Assembly (NCBI GenBank): GCA_002369515.1
Contig: DFFM01000041.1
Location: 5,901 to 69,900, forward strand
Direction: 5' to 3'
DNA length: 64,000 bases
Origin: Prevotella sp. UBA3776
Lineage (GTDB): Bacteria > Bacteroidota > Bacteroidia > Bacteroidales > Bacteroidaceae
The notes beneath the pieces are model-generated. The model worked only from the letters and a program-made list of their open reading frames with translations, had not been told where the DNA came from and searched no databases. Below, piece after piece: positions 16,254-24,458 of the stretch; the stretch's first letter is position 1; each line of letters opens with the position of its first letter. Made by a program: the position numbers and the translations under genes.

Positions 16254-18419
16254 TCACCTGAGCTTCAGCATGCAGGTTTCACCTTTCTTTATATAGTGTC
16301 CCGGCGGAAGGCTCTGCTCGGTCACCTTGCCGCGGCCCTCGATGCGTACCTTCACGCCGCGGCTTTCGAGCATGAACACGGCATCGCGGGCACCCATGCC
16401 CCGCACGTCGGGCACGTGGCTGTTGCCGTAGTGCTTCACGCGCTCCAGCTGCACACTGTTGTTGCTGCCCACGCCCTTTCCCCAAATGGGGGCACCCTCG
16501 GCAAACTTGCCGTTCCAGCCGTCGTCGGTGCGGATGTTGAGGTGCGAGAGCACGTAGTCGGCAGCCAGGATGTTTCCGTTCTTGATGCTTGGCACCATGA
16601 CCGACGAGGAGTCCTTGGCATCCACCACGCTGAGCTTGAGGTTCTGCGCCATGATGCCTTCGGCAATGTGGTGGAACACCAAGCCGCTCATTCCGCCACC
16701 CGAAGCGGGCAACCCCGACTTCTGTATGCACACTATGCAGCTGTAGCGCGGATTGTCGGCGGGGAAGAATCCTGCGAAACTCAGCAGGTAGTTCACCGTG
16801 CCCGTGCGGTAGCCGCCACCCTTGGCAATCTGGGCCGTTCCGGTCTTGCCGGCCACCTTGAACGAGGGCGACCCTGCCTTTCGTCCGAGCCCTTGGCTCA
16901 CCACATGTTCCAGGATGGTTTGCATCTTCTTCACCGTTTCGGGCTTGGCGATGTGCTCCCTGATGACGCGAACGGGAAATTCGCGCACAATCTGTCCGTC
17001 CTTCGACACGTGTTTGATGAACCGCGGAGCCACCATCTTGCCGTTGTTGGCGATGGCGTTGTAGAATGTGAGCGTTGAAATGGGCGGAATCTGCGTTTCG
17101 TAGCCAATGCTCATCCAGGGCAGCGCCGTCTTGCTCCAGTTGGCCCAGTGCTTGCCCGTCTTGTCCATTCGCGGACGGCGAATCTTGGCTGCGCTCGAAC
17201 CCTTGAGCGGAATGTGCAGGTCTTCGGCGATGCCCAGGTCGTAGATGCGGTCAACGAACCGCTCGGGATGGGCACCGTAGTATTCGTCGATGATGCGGCT
17301 CACCACAATGTTCGAGCTCACCTCCAGTCCTCGTGCCAGCGAAATCTTGCCGTAGCCGCCGCGCCGCCAGTTGTGGTCCTTCATGTCGCGGCCGTGCATG
17401 TGATAGACACCGCCTCCGGTATCGACCATCTTCGACGAGTCGCACATGCCGTCGTCGAGCGCCACCATCATCGAGGCGGTCTTGAACACCGAACCCGGTT
17501 CCAGAAGGTCGCTCACGGCATGGTTCTTCAGCTCGCGATATTCCACCTTTCCCTCAATCATGCACTTTTCCATGTTGACGATGGCCTTGATGTCGCCCGT
17601 GGCCACCTCCATGACGATGGCCACACCCACATTGCCGTTGATTTTGCGCAGTTCGTCGATGACGGCCCGCTCGGCCAGGTCCTGGATGCCCACGTCGATG
17701 GTGGTGACAATGTCGGCACCATCGGTGGGCGGCGTGTCCATGATGTCGAGATACTTGTTGAGCACCTTGTTGCGGTGAATCAGTCCGTTGGTGCCGCGCA
17801 GGATGGTGTCGTAGGCCAGCTCCAGTCCGAAGCGGGCGGTGTCCTTCGCGCCGTACATGTCGCCCACGGTGCGCGAGGCCAGTGTGCCGAAAGGCCGCTT
17901 GCGGGCGTTGAACTCCTCGGCGTGGAATCCACCCTTGTATGAGATGAGGTTGAACACGGGCAGCCGTTTCACCTCGCTGTAGGTGCTGTAGTCAACGCGC
18001 CGCGGCCAAATGGCCATGTTGCGCGCCATCTTGGTATGGCCCGCCTCGAGGGCGGCCCTGAACTCTGCGGCCGACTTCTGTGGGAATATCTGGCTGAGCC
18101 CGTTGCAGATGCTGTCGAGCTTGTCGTACCACAGCGAGTCGTTGCCGGCGTCGTGCAGGGCCTTGAAGTCCATGTACATCTTGAATTCGGGCAGCGAGCT
18201 GGCCATCAGCCGTCCGTCGCAGCTCAGGATGTTGCCGCGCACGGGCTTCACCACCACGCTGTCTTTCTTCAGTCGCGAGGCCACCTGCATCCAGTAGTCG
18301 CGCTTGACGGTGCTGATGAAGAGCGCACGGGCTATGATGATGATGCCCAAGAGCAACATCACGTAGGCTATCATCTTGTAGCGCGGTACGATTTTTTTTC
18401 TGTCAAACAAACTACTCAT
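16254..18419 (-). CDS. ftsI: Septal transpeptidase FtsI (PBP3-type) with PASTA domain
   Basis: Class B penicillin-binding protein that cross-links septal peptidoglycan with FtsW. 721 aa: one N-terminal transmembrane helix (about 17-36), a dimerisation/pedestal domain starting at VRGNILSCDGRLMASS, then the transpeptidase domain with SVFK (active Ser310, Lys313), SSN (367-369) and KTG (524-526). The last 60 residues (from VPDVRGMGARDAVFML) form a PASTA repeat, absent from E. coli FtsI but usual in Bacteroidota. The start overlaps the ftsL stop as ATGA (18416-18419 region), so translation is coupled. Confidence 0.96.
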   Translation of the reverse strand: MSSLFDRKKIVPRYKMIAYVMLLLGIIIIARALFISTVKRDYWMQVASRLKKDSVVVKPVRGNILSCDGRLMASSLPEFKMYMDFKALHDAGNDSLWYDKLDSICNGLSQIFPQKSAAEFRAALEAGHTKMARNMAIWPRRVDYSTYSEVKRLPVFNLISYKGGFHAEEFNARKRPFGTLASRTVGDMYGAKDTARFGLELAYDTILRGTNGLIHRNKVLNKYLDIMDTPPTDGADIVTTIDVGIQDLAERAVIDELRKINGNVGVAIVMEVATGDIKAIVNMEKCMIEGKVEYRELKNHAVSDLLEPGSVFKTASMMVALDDGMCDSSKMVDTGGGVYHMHGRDMKDHNWRRGGYGKISLARGLEVSSNIVVSRIIDEYYGAHPERFVDRIYDLGIAEDLHIPLKGSSAAKIRRPRMDKTGKHWANWSKTALPWMSIGYETQIPPISTLTFYNAIANNGKMVAPRFIKHVSKDGQIVREFPVRVIREHIAKPETVKKMQTILEHVVSQGLGRKAGSPSFKVAGKTGTAQIAKGGGYRTGTVNYLLSFAGFFPADNPRYSCIVCIQKSGLPASGGGMSGLVFHHIAEGIMAQNLKLSVVDAKDSSSVMVPSIKNGNILAADYVLSHLNIRTDDGWNGKFAEGAPIWGKGVGSNNSVQLERVKHYGNSHVPDVRGMGARDAVFMLESRGVKVRIEGRGKVTEQSLPPGHYIKKGETCMLKLR

Positions 18420-19081
18420 CAGTTCTGTGGTACATAAATAATATATGGTGGCTGGTCGGCTATGTGGAGCAGACTGTCATGGTTTTGCTTCAGCATGTCG
18501 AGCACGTGGCTCTCGCGGCATTTCTCGGTGAGCATGCTGCTGCTCGAGAGCGCCTTGTACTTGGCGTCCTGCAATTGGCTGTTGAGCCGGTCAATCTCCA
18601 GCAGGTTGCGCTGGCAGCTGTAGCGGTTGGAGATATAGACGATGGTGAAGGCCACGATGATGAGAATCATGCCAATCTGTCGGCGTATCATCGATGCCGT
18701 GAGGAAGTCGCCTCCAAGAATCTTTCTCAGCGTGATGTTCGACGTGAGCGTGGGTTCGTCTTCGCGTGCCTGTTCGTGGATGGCCTCCTTGAGCGCTTCG
18801 CCGAAGTTCTCCTCCTTCTTGCGCTTGCGGCTTTTCTCCGTTTTCTGTTCCTCGGTCTGCTCCTCGGCGGTGTCGCCGTCGTCGCCGGCCGTTGTCGTCT
18901 GGTCGGCCTGCGGGGCTGTGGGCTCTTCGCCCTTGGTGGCTGACGACGAGACGGCCTTGCGCCCTTTCACCTGCGTGTCGGGGGGCACAAGGGTTCCGTC
19001 TTCGTCGGCAATGTCGTTGTCGGCAGGTGGTGTCTCCACCGGCTCCAAGTCTTTATATGTGTCTTTTGTTTCGTCGCTCAT
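18419..19081 (-). CDS. ftsL: FtsL-like cell division protein
   Basis: Bitopic divisome protein expected to form the FtsQLB-type complex. 220 aa from the ATG at 19081. A TTG 24 bp upstream would add MRFLHQKN but is less likely. Residues 1-110 are a hydrophilic Glu/Thr/Lys-rich cytoplasmic region. A transmembrane helix follows (about 137-157, RQIGMILIIVAFTIVYISN) and then a short coiled coil (LLEIDRLNSQLQDAKYKALS). Sequence similarity in FtsL is always weak; position between rsmH and ftsI plus this topology support the name. The cytoplasmic part is far longer than in E. coli FtsL (121 aa). Confidence 0.85.
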   Translation of the reverse strand: MSDETKDTYKDLEPVETPPADNDIADEDGTLVPPDTQVKGRKAVSSSATKGEEPTAPQADQTTTAGDDGDTAEEQTEEQKTEKSRKRKKEENFGEALKEAIHEQAREDEPTLTSNITLRKILGGDFLTASMIRRQIGMILIIVAFTIVYISNRYSCQRNLLEIDRLNSQLQDAKYKALSSSSMLTEKCRESHVLDMLKQNHDSLLHIADQPPYIIYVPQN

Positions 19082-19133
19082 ATTTTTCTGATGCAAGAAG
19101 CGCAATCAAGCGCCTCGTTCCTCGTTTCTTGTC

Positions 19134-20075
19134 CTAAACTCTCTCCGCCACCCTCAGTTTGGCGCTGCGGCTGCGCGGGTTGCGGGCCTGCTCGTCGGGG
19201 CTTGGCGTAATCACCTTGTTGCTTACCAGCGTGAAGGGCGACTCCACTCGGCCGAAGAAGTCCTGCCGCTGTTTGCCCTCAATGTTGCCCGCCTTCATGA
19301 TGTTCTTCACCATGCGGTCCTCCAGCGAGTGGTACGTAATCACCACCAGCCGCCCGCCGGGGCGGAGCAGTTCGGTGGCGGACTGCAGCATTTCGCGCAG
19401 GGCGTCCATTTCGTGGTTTACCTCGATGCGCAGGGCCTGAAACAGCCGTGCCATGTCTTTCTTCTGGCGGCTCTCCAGCAGTTCGGCCTCTGTCTCGGCC
19501 ATCCCCTTGCGGCCAGTCACCGCGCTGATGAGGTCCTGCGTGGTCTCTATGGGATGGCTGGCGCGCGCCTTCACCAGTTGGGCGGCCAGTCGGCGCGCCT
19601 GTTTCAGCTCGCCGTAGAGATAGAGCACGTCGGCCAGTTGCTGCTCGTCGTAGGTGTTCACCACGTCGGCGGCCGTCAGTGTGGCGTTGCGGTTCATGCG
19701 CATGTCCAACTTGGCGTTGAAGCGGAACGAGAATCCGCGCCCTCCGTCGTCGAAGTGGTGGCTCGATACGCCCAGATCGCCCATCAGCCCGTCTATTTGG
19801 TCCACACCGTAGTAGCGCATCCAATTCTTCAGATAGCGGAAGTTGCTGCGGACAAAGGTGAACCGCTCGTCGTTGAGGACGCGCCCGAGCACGTCTTCGT
19901 CCTGGTCGAAACCGTAGAGATGGCCCTTGGCGTCGAGCCGGTTGAGAATCTCGCGGCTATGACCACCACCGCCGAAGGTGACGTCCACGTAGATGCCTCC
20001 GGGCTTGATGGAAAGCCCGTCAACGCTCTCGCTCAGGAGAACTGGCACGTGGTAGTTTTCTGCGGTGATAGTCAT
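19134..20075 (-). CDS. rsmH: 16S rRNA (cytosine-1402-N4)-methyltransferase
   Basis: Methylates C1402 in the ribosomal P site using S-adenosylmethionine. 313 aa from the ATG at 20075; a GTG at 20144 would add 23 residues with no conservation and would overlap mraZ. N-terminus YHVPVLLSESVDGLSIKPGGIYVD leads into the SAM loop DVTFGGGGHSREIL in two pieces. FDQDEDVLG, GLMGDLGVSSHHFDDGGRGFSF and the end NPRSRSAKLRVAERV are diagnostic for MraW/RsmH. Second gene of the dcw operon, 52 bp after mraZ. Confidence 0.97.
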   Translation of the reverse strand: MTITAENYHVPVLLSESVDGLSIKPGGIYVDVTFGGGGHSREILNRLDAKGHLYGFDQDEDVLGRVLNDERFTFVRSNFRYLKNWMRYYGVDQIDGLMGDLGVSSHHFDDGGRGFSFRFNAKLDMRMNRNATLTAADVVNTYDEQQLADVLYLYGELKQARRLAAQLVKARASHPIETTQDLISAVTGRKGMAETEAELLESRQKKDMARLFQALRIEVNHEMDALREMLQSATELLRPGGRLVVITYHSLEDRMVKNIMKAGNIEGKQRQDFFGRVESPFTLVSNKVITPSPDEQARNPRSRSAKLRVAERV

Positions 20076-20127
20076 ACGCAAGTCTATGAAGAAGTTCTTA
20101 TTGTCGTTTCTCGTTGCTGTCCGTAAG

Positions 20128-20580
20128 TCAGAATTCTGCACCACCCATAATGCTTTCCATGGCCTTGCTGAATTCGTCGGCTTCCATGAACGGCTGGTTG
20201 CCCTCGTCGTTGCTCCAAATCTCTATGGTGTCGTCAACACCCACAAACTTCAGGCTTTGCTCGATGTGTGCCATCTTCAGGTAACGTTTCGGTATGAGGA
20301 AGCGTCCGTTGCCGTCGAGCTCTATCTGCTCGGCGTCGGCCACGAACTGGCGGAATATCTGCTGGTGGGCCTTGTTCCAGCGGTTCAGCGACTGCCGCAA
20401 CACGTCCATCTGCTCGTTCCATACGTCCTCAGGATAGAGCACAAGACAGTCCTGGTGGATGTCTTTCCTGAGCACCAGCTGTTCGCACTTGGCGCCTTGC
20501 AGCACCTTGCGGAATGTGGCCGGCAGGAAAGCCCTTCCCTTGGCGTCAATCTTGGCTTCTATGTTTCCTAAAAATCGCAT
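20128..20580 (-). CDS. mraZ: Transcriptional regulator MraZ
   Basis: AbrB/SpoVT-fold DNA-binding protein that binds repeats before its own gene and controls the dcw operon. 150 aa, the family length. Two tandem SpoVT-AbrB halves: FLGNIEAKIDAKGRAFLPATFRK (residues 3-25) and EQIELDGNGRFLIPKRYLKMAHI (about 85-107). Each has the family's D-x-K/N-GR-hydrophobic-P core (DAKGRAFLP, DGNGRFLIP). First gene of the cluster. Three 10-bp-spaced GTGGR boxes stand in its upstream region, consistent with autoregulation. Confidence 0.96.
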   Translation of the reverse strand: MRFLGNIEAKIDAKGRAFLPATFRKVLQGAKCEQLVLRKDIHQDCLVLYPEDVWNEQMDVLRQSLNRWNKAHQQIFRQFVADAEQIELDGNGRFLIPKRYLKMAHIEQSLKFVGVDDTIEIWSNDEGNQPFMEADEFSKAMESIMGGAEF

Positions 20581-20609
20581 ACGTACATCTTATATTTGAA
20601 ATTCGGGTT

Positions 20610-20617
20610 CAAAGTTA
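20610..20617 (-). promoter_or_regulatory. -7 box of the mraZ (dcw) promoter
   Basis: Minus strand TAACTTTG, matching TAnnTTTG, 30 bp from the mraZ ATG. The best upstream TTG (20634-20632) is only 14 bp away and lies in the MraZ boxes, so the -33 element is poorly defined. Confidence 0.6.
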
Positions 20618-20627
20618 CATATTTTTC

Positions 20628-20652
20628 CCCACAATCCTCCACTTTTTCCCAC
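20628..20652 (-). promoter_or_regulatory. MraZ operator boxes
   Basis: On the minus strand three pentamers GTGGG (20652-20648), GTGGA (20642-20638) and GTGGG (20632-20628) recur at exact 10-bp intervals. They are immediately upstream of the -7 box. Known MraZ sites are TGGGN direct repeats with 5-bp spacers (10-bp period), so the match is close and places MraZ over the promoter. Confidence 0.75.
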
Positions 20653-20786
20653 TTTTTTTCCTAAAACATGCTTTTTTCTTGATTTACCACTGTTTTGGCT
20701 CTCGTTTTCATGTCGGCCAACTTCGGTGTCCCGTTCTTGTTTCATGACGTTAACCTTCGTTAACCCGTGAGTTTTTTGTGGTTTTC

Positions 20787-20816
20787 TTGGAGTTACGAAA
20801 ATAACGCTTAACTTTG
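20787..20816 (+). promoter_or_regulatory. Promoter for the HU-like gene
   Basis: TTG at 20787-20789, 19-bp spacer, TAACTTTG at 20809-20816 (TAnnTTTG). Transcription would start near 20822, at the edge of the TCTAGA palindrome, giving a leader of about 130 nt before the ATG at 20954. Confidence 0.6.
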
Positions 20817-20865
20817 CGCTCAGATTCTCTAGAGAATTCAATCCTGTTGCCGTGCGTTATTTTCG
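20796..20865. repeat. Nested dyad around a TCTAGA palindrome
   Basis: Outer arms CGAAAATAACGC (20796-20807) and GCGTTATTTTCG (20854-20865) are perfect complements. Inside is the 14-bp perfect palindrome ATTCTCTAGAGAAT (20824-20837). The 21-bp unit starting 20824 is followed at exactly +21 (20845) by TGTTGCCGTGCG, as in the array at 10371/10392. It overlaps the start point of the HU-gene promoter. Confidence 0.7.
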
Positions 20866-20953
20866 TCGTCTCGAACTTGCGGAATTTCGCTTGCGGCGCG
20901 GCCTGAGAAAAATCAACAGAAATGGTAATATAACTCACTTTCCGACACCCGAC

Positions 20954-21529
20954 ATGAAATTCAAAATTACCCGTGAAAACCGTCCAACACTGAAAAACTA
21001 CGGCCGCTACAAGGCCGTGGTCGTTCACGAAAACACCATCGAGACAAGCCAGATTGTCCGTGAGGTGAGCCGCAGCATAGGCGCCTCGCGCGGTTCGGTC
21101 ATCGCCGTGCTCATTGCCCTGTCCGAGAGTGTGGGCGACCATCTGCGCCGAGGCGACCGTGTGCGTCTCGACGACTGGGGGCTGCTCAAACTCGAGATAG
21201 AATGCGAAAAGGTGGATAGTCCCGATGAATTCGACGAAAACCGCCACATCCGCGCCACGCGCCTCCATTTTCTGCCCGAGAGCCGCCACGGCCGTCAGAT
21301 GCTTTACGACGGGCTGCAGTTTTCGCGCGACGAACCACCGTCGCCTTCCTCCTCTCCGAAGGATGCCGCAGGGGACGTACAGCTGGGTGTGGCAACGTCC
21401 GCACCCGTGGGGGCAAACCTGCGAAAAAAGTCCATTCCATCGCAAAATACCGTCTTTCAATCGTCTTGTGTAAAACCACCCAATAACCCAACATTTTGCC
21501 AACATGAACATTACAATCGAAATACCTGA
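20954..21529 (+). CDS. HU-family DNA-binding protein
   Basis: 191 aa from ATG 20954; the frame is open further upstream but no conserved sequence lies there. Residues about 1-95 (MKFKITRENRPTLKNYGRYK, then QIVREVSRSIGASRGSVIAVL and RLDDWGLLKLEIE) match the Bacteroidales HU variant that usually begins a longer protein (the HU-HIG type domain), expected to bind DNA as a dimer. The remaining ~75 residues are Ser/Pro/Arg-rich without recognisable domain. The 3' end overlaps the next gene by 26 bp in another frame. Role unknown beyond nucleoid or regulatory binding. Confidence 0.75.
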   Translation: MKFKITRENRPTLKNYGRYKAVVVHENTIETSQIVREVSRSIGASRGSVIAVLIALSESVGDHLRRGDRVRLDDWGLLKLEIECEKVDSPDEFDENRHIRATRLHFLPESRHGRQMLYDGLQFSRDEPPSPSSSPKDAAGDVQLGVATSAPVGANLRKKSIPSQNTVFQSSCVKPPNNPTFCQHEHYNRNT

Positions 21530-21758
21530 ATACAGTGCGGATGGGCTCAGGCTCAACTGGACGGAGGGCTTCATGCTCAAAGTGGAATCATCGGAAACGG
21601 CGGTTGTTGTCTCAGCCAACAAAGCGGGACTCCTTTCGCTGGCCAACCACTTGCTGAATCTCGCGCAAGATGCGGTGCCCGGCGGCTCGCATCTGCACTT
21701 CGATGAATGCAATTCTTTGGAGGAAGGCTCTACAGAGTTGATCGTCCAGAAGGTGTGA
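21504..21758 (+). CDS. Imm32-like small conserved protein
   Basis: 84 aa. The C-terminal half (NKAGLLSLANHLLNLAQDA, then GGSHLHFDECNSLEEGSTEL) matches what I recall of the immunity protein 32 family, small proteins predicted to neutralise polymorphic toxins but often found alone. No toxin gene is visible nearby, so an immunity role is only a family-level guess. It overlaps the end of the HU-like gene by 26 bp (ATG 21504), suggesting coupled translation. The first 40 residues are beta-rich and unremarkable. Confidence 0.6.
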   Translation: MNITIEIPEYSADGLRLNWTEGFMLKVESSETAVVVSANKAGLLSLANHLLNLAQDAVPGGSHLHFDECNSLEEGSTELIVQKV

Positions 21759-21816
21759 CCGTCTTTTTTCGTATTTTTTTTATCATTTCAGCGTGTGCTG
21801 TTCAAGTTATTTTTTG

Positions 21817-21824
21817 TATCTTTG
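21817..21824 (+). promoter_or_regulatory. -7 box before the aldo/keto reductase
   Basis: TATCTTTG matches TAnnTTTG, 147 bp before the ATG at 21971. No -33 TTTG at normal spacing, so moderate confidence. Confidence 0.45.
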
Positions 21825-21970
21825 CCCACATAAGTGCCGATGGAGAACGGATGCATTGCTGGAGGGCTCGCTCTCGTTTGTTGGGCAGCCTGCCCACCGG
21901 TGTGGGCTTGCGATGACAGCCATTCGGCCAGCAGCGACTAGACACAAAAACAACCAATGGAAAACAACCA

Positions 21971-23338
21971 ATGGAAAACAACAAGAACAACCACAACGAC
22001 ATGAGTCGCAGAGAGTTTCTGCGGCGTTTGGGACTGGGCGCCGGAAGCGCCATGGCACTGATGGCGCTCGAGCCGTTCAGCATGATGGCCAAAGAACCCG
22101 AGAAGCCGGCGGCTGCCGCCAACCGGATGACCTACCGAGTGCAGCATGGCACGGGCGAGCAAATCTCGCTGTTGGGCTTTGGCATGATGCGACTGCCCGA
22201 CAACCAAGACGAGGTCAACCGGCTGGTCGATTATGCCATCGAGCACGGGGTGAACTATTTCGACACCGCCCCCATGTATATGGGAGGCCGTTCGGAAGTG
22301 CTCACCGGCAACGCCCTGTCACGCCATCCGCGCGACAAATACTATGTGGCCACGAAAATGTCCAACCAAGGGCGACAATTGTGGTCGTTCGACGAGTCGC
22401 AGAAAATGTACTACCAGTCGTTTCAGCGGCTCAAGACCGACCACATCGACTACTATCTGCTGCACAGCATCGGTGGTGGCGGGCTCGACGCGCTGAACGG
22501 GCGTTTCTTCGACAATGGTCTGCTGGACTTTCTCATGAAGGAGCGCGAGGCGGGGCGCATCCGCCACCTGGGCTTCTCTTATCATGGCGACGTGAGCGTG
22601 TTCGACTGGTTGCTCGACCACAACGACGACTATCATTGGGACTTCGTGCAAATTCAGATGAATTTCCTCGACTGGCGCCATGCGTCGCGCGGAGGAAGTT
22701 GGAAGAAAGACGCCGATGCCGAATACCTCTACAACAAATTGAAGAAACTCGACATCCAGTGTGTCGTGATGGAACCGCTGCGAGGCGGAGCGCTGGGCAA
22801 GCTGCGCAACGAACAGACCGAGCAGATGCAGGCCATGCGCCCCAACGACAGCGCCGCCAGATGGGCTTTCAGATGGGTGGGCTCGCACAGCAACATACTC
22901 ACAGCGCTGAGCGGAATGAACAAAATGGAGCACCTCGTTGACAACGTGGAGACCTTCTCGCCGCTCGACCCCTGCACCGAGAGCGAAAACGCACTGCTGG
23001 CCAGCTTGGCCGACGTCATGGCCGGATTCCCCACCATCCCCTGCACCACGTGCGGATACTGCATGCCCTGTCCTTACGGCGTGGACATCCCGGCCAACTT
23101 CGCCTACTACAACGAGGCCGTCAACGAACACGTGCTGCCATTGCCCGCCAAGGGAGCCGCCGACTACACGGCGCGGCAGCAGCAGTTTGCCGACGGACTG
23201 AGAACGGCCATCGCCGACGAGAAGAAGTGGGCCACCGCCAGCCAGGACTGCGAGGAATGCCTCTCGAAATGTCCCCACCAGATACGCATCCCCAACCAGA
23301 TGGCGCGCATCGTGGAAACGCTGAGGCATTTGCCGTGA
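21971..23338 (+). CDS. Tat-exported aldo/keto reductase with 4Fe-4S clusters
   Basis: 455 aa. A twin-arginine signal (MSRREFLRRLGLGAGSAMAL, residues 11-30) directs folded export; an ATG at 22001 could be an alternative start. The TIM-barrel AKR domain follows: NYFDTAPMYMGG (Asp, Tyr), VATKMS (Lys) and YYLLHSI (His) supply the catalytic tetrad. The C-terminal third has two Cys sets, CTTCGYCMPCP (near 361) and CEECLSKCP (near 430), as in ferredoxin-type AKR proteins of anaerobes. Substrate unknown. It is likely monocistronic; the gap to the next gene is 236 bp with its own promoter. Confidence 0.9.
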   Translation: MENNKNNHNDMSRREFLRRLGLGAGSAMALMALEPFSMMAKEPEKPAAAANRMTYRVQHGTGEQISLLGFGMMRLPDNQDEVNRLVDYAIEHGVNYFDTAPMYMGGRSEVLTGNALSRHPRDKYYVATKMSNQGRQLWSFDESQKMYYQSFQRLKTDHIDYYLLHSIGGGGLDALNGRFFDNGLLDFLMKEREAGRIRHLGFSYHGDVSVFDWLLDHNDDYHWDFVQIQMNFLDWRHASRGGSWKKDADAEYLYNKLKKLDIQCVVMEPLRGGALGKLRNEQTEQMQAMRPNDSAARWAFRWVGSHSNILTALSGMNKMEHLVDNVETFSPLDPCTESENALLASLADVMAGFPTIPCTTCGYCMPCPYGVDIPANFAYYNEAVNEHVLPLPAKGAADYTARQQQFADGLRTAIADEKKWATASQDCEECLSKCPHQIRIPNQMARIVETLRHLP

Positions 23339-23517
23339 TTTCCCCCTGCGCCCGCTGACAAAAGCTGACGAGGCCATCCTTCATTCATTCCCAAAGCAGC
23401 CAGATAAGGAGCGAAGGAGGGCCCTCGTTAGTCATGGGAAAAGGCACTAAAGGAGGAAAAAATGCCTTTTTGGAACTTTTTTCTTGAAAATAGTGACGTT
23501 TTGTGAAAAAGAAATGG

Positions 23518-23525
23518 TATTTTTG
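23518..23525 (+). promoter_or_regulatory. -7 box before the acyltransferase pair
   Basis: TATTTTTG (TAnnTTTG), 49 bp upstream of ATG 23575. A TTTG at 23500-23503 is 14 bp away, shorter than usual. Confidence 0.45.
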
Positions 23526-23574
23526 CAAATTATTAGCCAAAACATACCAAAAAGGATTTTTCAGAAACACCATC

Positions 23575-24390
23575 ATGGAAACAATCTCACAGAAAACGGT
23601 TGACGTTGACGAAGTGCTTGCCAGCAAAATAGGGAAAAAAGCACGTTATGTGCCTACAGGATGGTTAAAAAAGCTCGTTCACCAAAACGAGGTGAACAAG
23701 TTCCTGTGGGAGCACCGCGACGAGAAGGGAGTGCCCTGGCTCGAATCGTGCGTGAAGTACCTGGAGATGGACCTGAAGCTGGAAGGCGTGGAGAATCTGC
23801 CCGACAAGAACGACGGACGGCTCTACACCTTCGTGAGCAACCATCCGTTGGGAGGCATCGACGGCGTGGCCCTGGGGTCGGTCATCGGACGCCACTACGA
23901 CGGCAACTTCCGTTATTTGGTGAACGACATCCTTATGAATCTTCCCGGCTTGGCCCCCCTCTGCATACCCATCAACAAGACAGGCAAGCAGAGCCGCGAC
24001 TTTCCGGCCATGGTGCAGGCGGGGTTCACCAGCCAAAACCACATGCTCATGTTTCCGGCAGGTCTCTGCTCGCGCAAGCAGAACGGCCAAATCAGAGACC
24101 TTCCGTGGACCAAGACCTTCATCACCAAAAGCGTGCAGACCCACCGCGACGTGGTGCCCATCCACTTTGGCGGCCACAACTCGAAATTCTTCTATCGTCT
24201 GGCCAACTTCAGCGACCGGTTCCTGCCTTTCAACCTGGCCATGATGTTCCTGGTGGACGAGATGTACAAGAACGTGGGCAAGTCGTTTCGCGTGGCCTTC
24301 GGGAAACCCATCCCCTGGCAGACATTCGACAAGTCGAAATCTCCGTTGGAATGGGCAAATTTTGTAAAGGAACAAGTCTATAAACTGTAA
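23575..24390 (+). CDS. glsA: Lipid O-acyltransferase (glycine lipid, GlsA-like)
   Basis: 271 aa from ATG 23575; the frame is open 24 codons upstream but that part overlaps the promoter. PlsC/LPLAT superfamily: TFVSNHPLGGIDG (near residue 83) is the acyltransferase block I and LMFPAGLCSRKQNG (near 160) block III. In Bacteroides thetaiotaomicron an adjacent pair, an N-acyltransferase (GlsB) and an O-acyltransferase (GlsA), makes glycine lipids. This gene and the next have the same two families side by side. The His-Asp spacing is HX5D rather than HX4D. The stop codon lies in a heptamer repeat. Confidence 0.75.
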   Translation: METISQKTVDVDEVLASKIGKKARYVPTGWLKKLVHQNEVNKFLWEHRDEKGVPWLESCVKYLEMDLKLEGVENLPDKNDGRLYTFVSNHPLGGIDGVALGSVIGRHYDGNFRYLVNDILMNLPGLAPLCIPINKTGKQSRDFPAMVQAGFTSQNHMLMFPAGLCSRKQNGQIRDLPWTKTFITKSVQTHRDVVPIHFGGHNSKFFYRLANFSDRFLPFNLAMMFLVDEMYKNVGKSFRVAFGKPIPWQTFDKSKSPLEWANFVKEQVYKL

Positions 24391-24436
24391 ACAGTCAACC
24401 GTAAACCGTAAACTGTAAACTGTAAACTATAAACTG
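24381..24436. repeat. 7-bp tandem repeat (TAAACTG)n, eight units
   Basis: Heptamers TAAACTG, TAAACAG, TCAACCG, TAAACCG, TAAACTG, TAAACTG, TAAACTA, TAAACTG run without a gap. They begin inside the last codons of the upstream gene and end 22 bp before the next ATG (24459). Confidence 0.9.
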
Positions 24437-24458
24437 ACAACCCTCAACACTATAAACA

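Noticed and set aside
20075..20144. GTG start adding 23 residues to rsmH
   Set aside because: Overlaps the end of mraZ, begins with an unconserved Asn-rich stretch; ATG 20075 precedes the conserved core.
23339..23574. Terminator behind the aldo/keto reductase
   Set aside because: Only a short GAGGGCCCTC palindrome without a T-run is present; not enough for a call.
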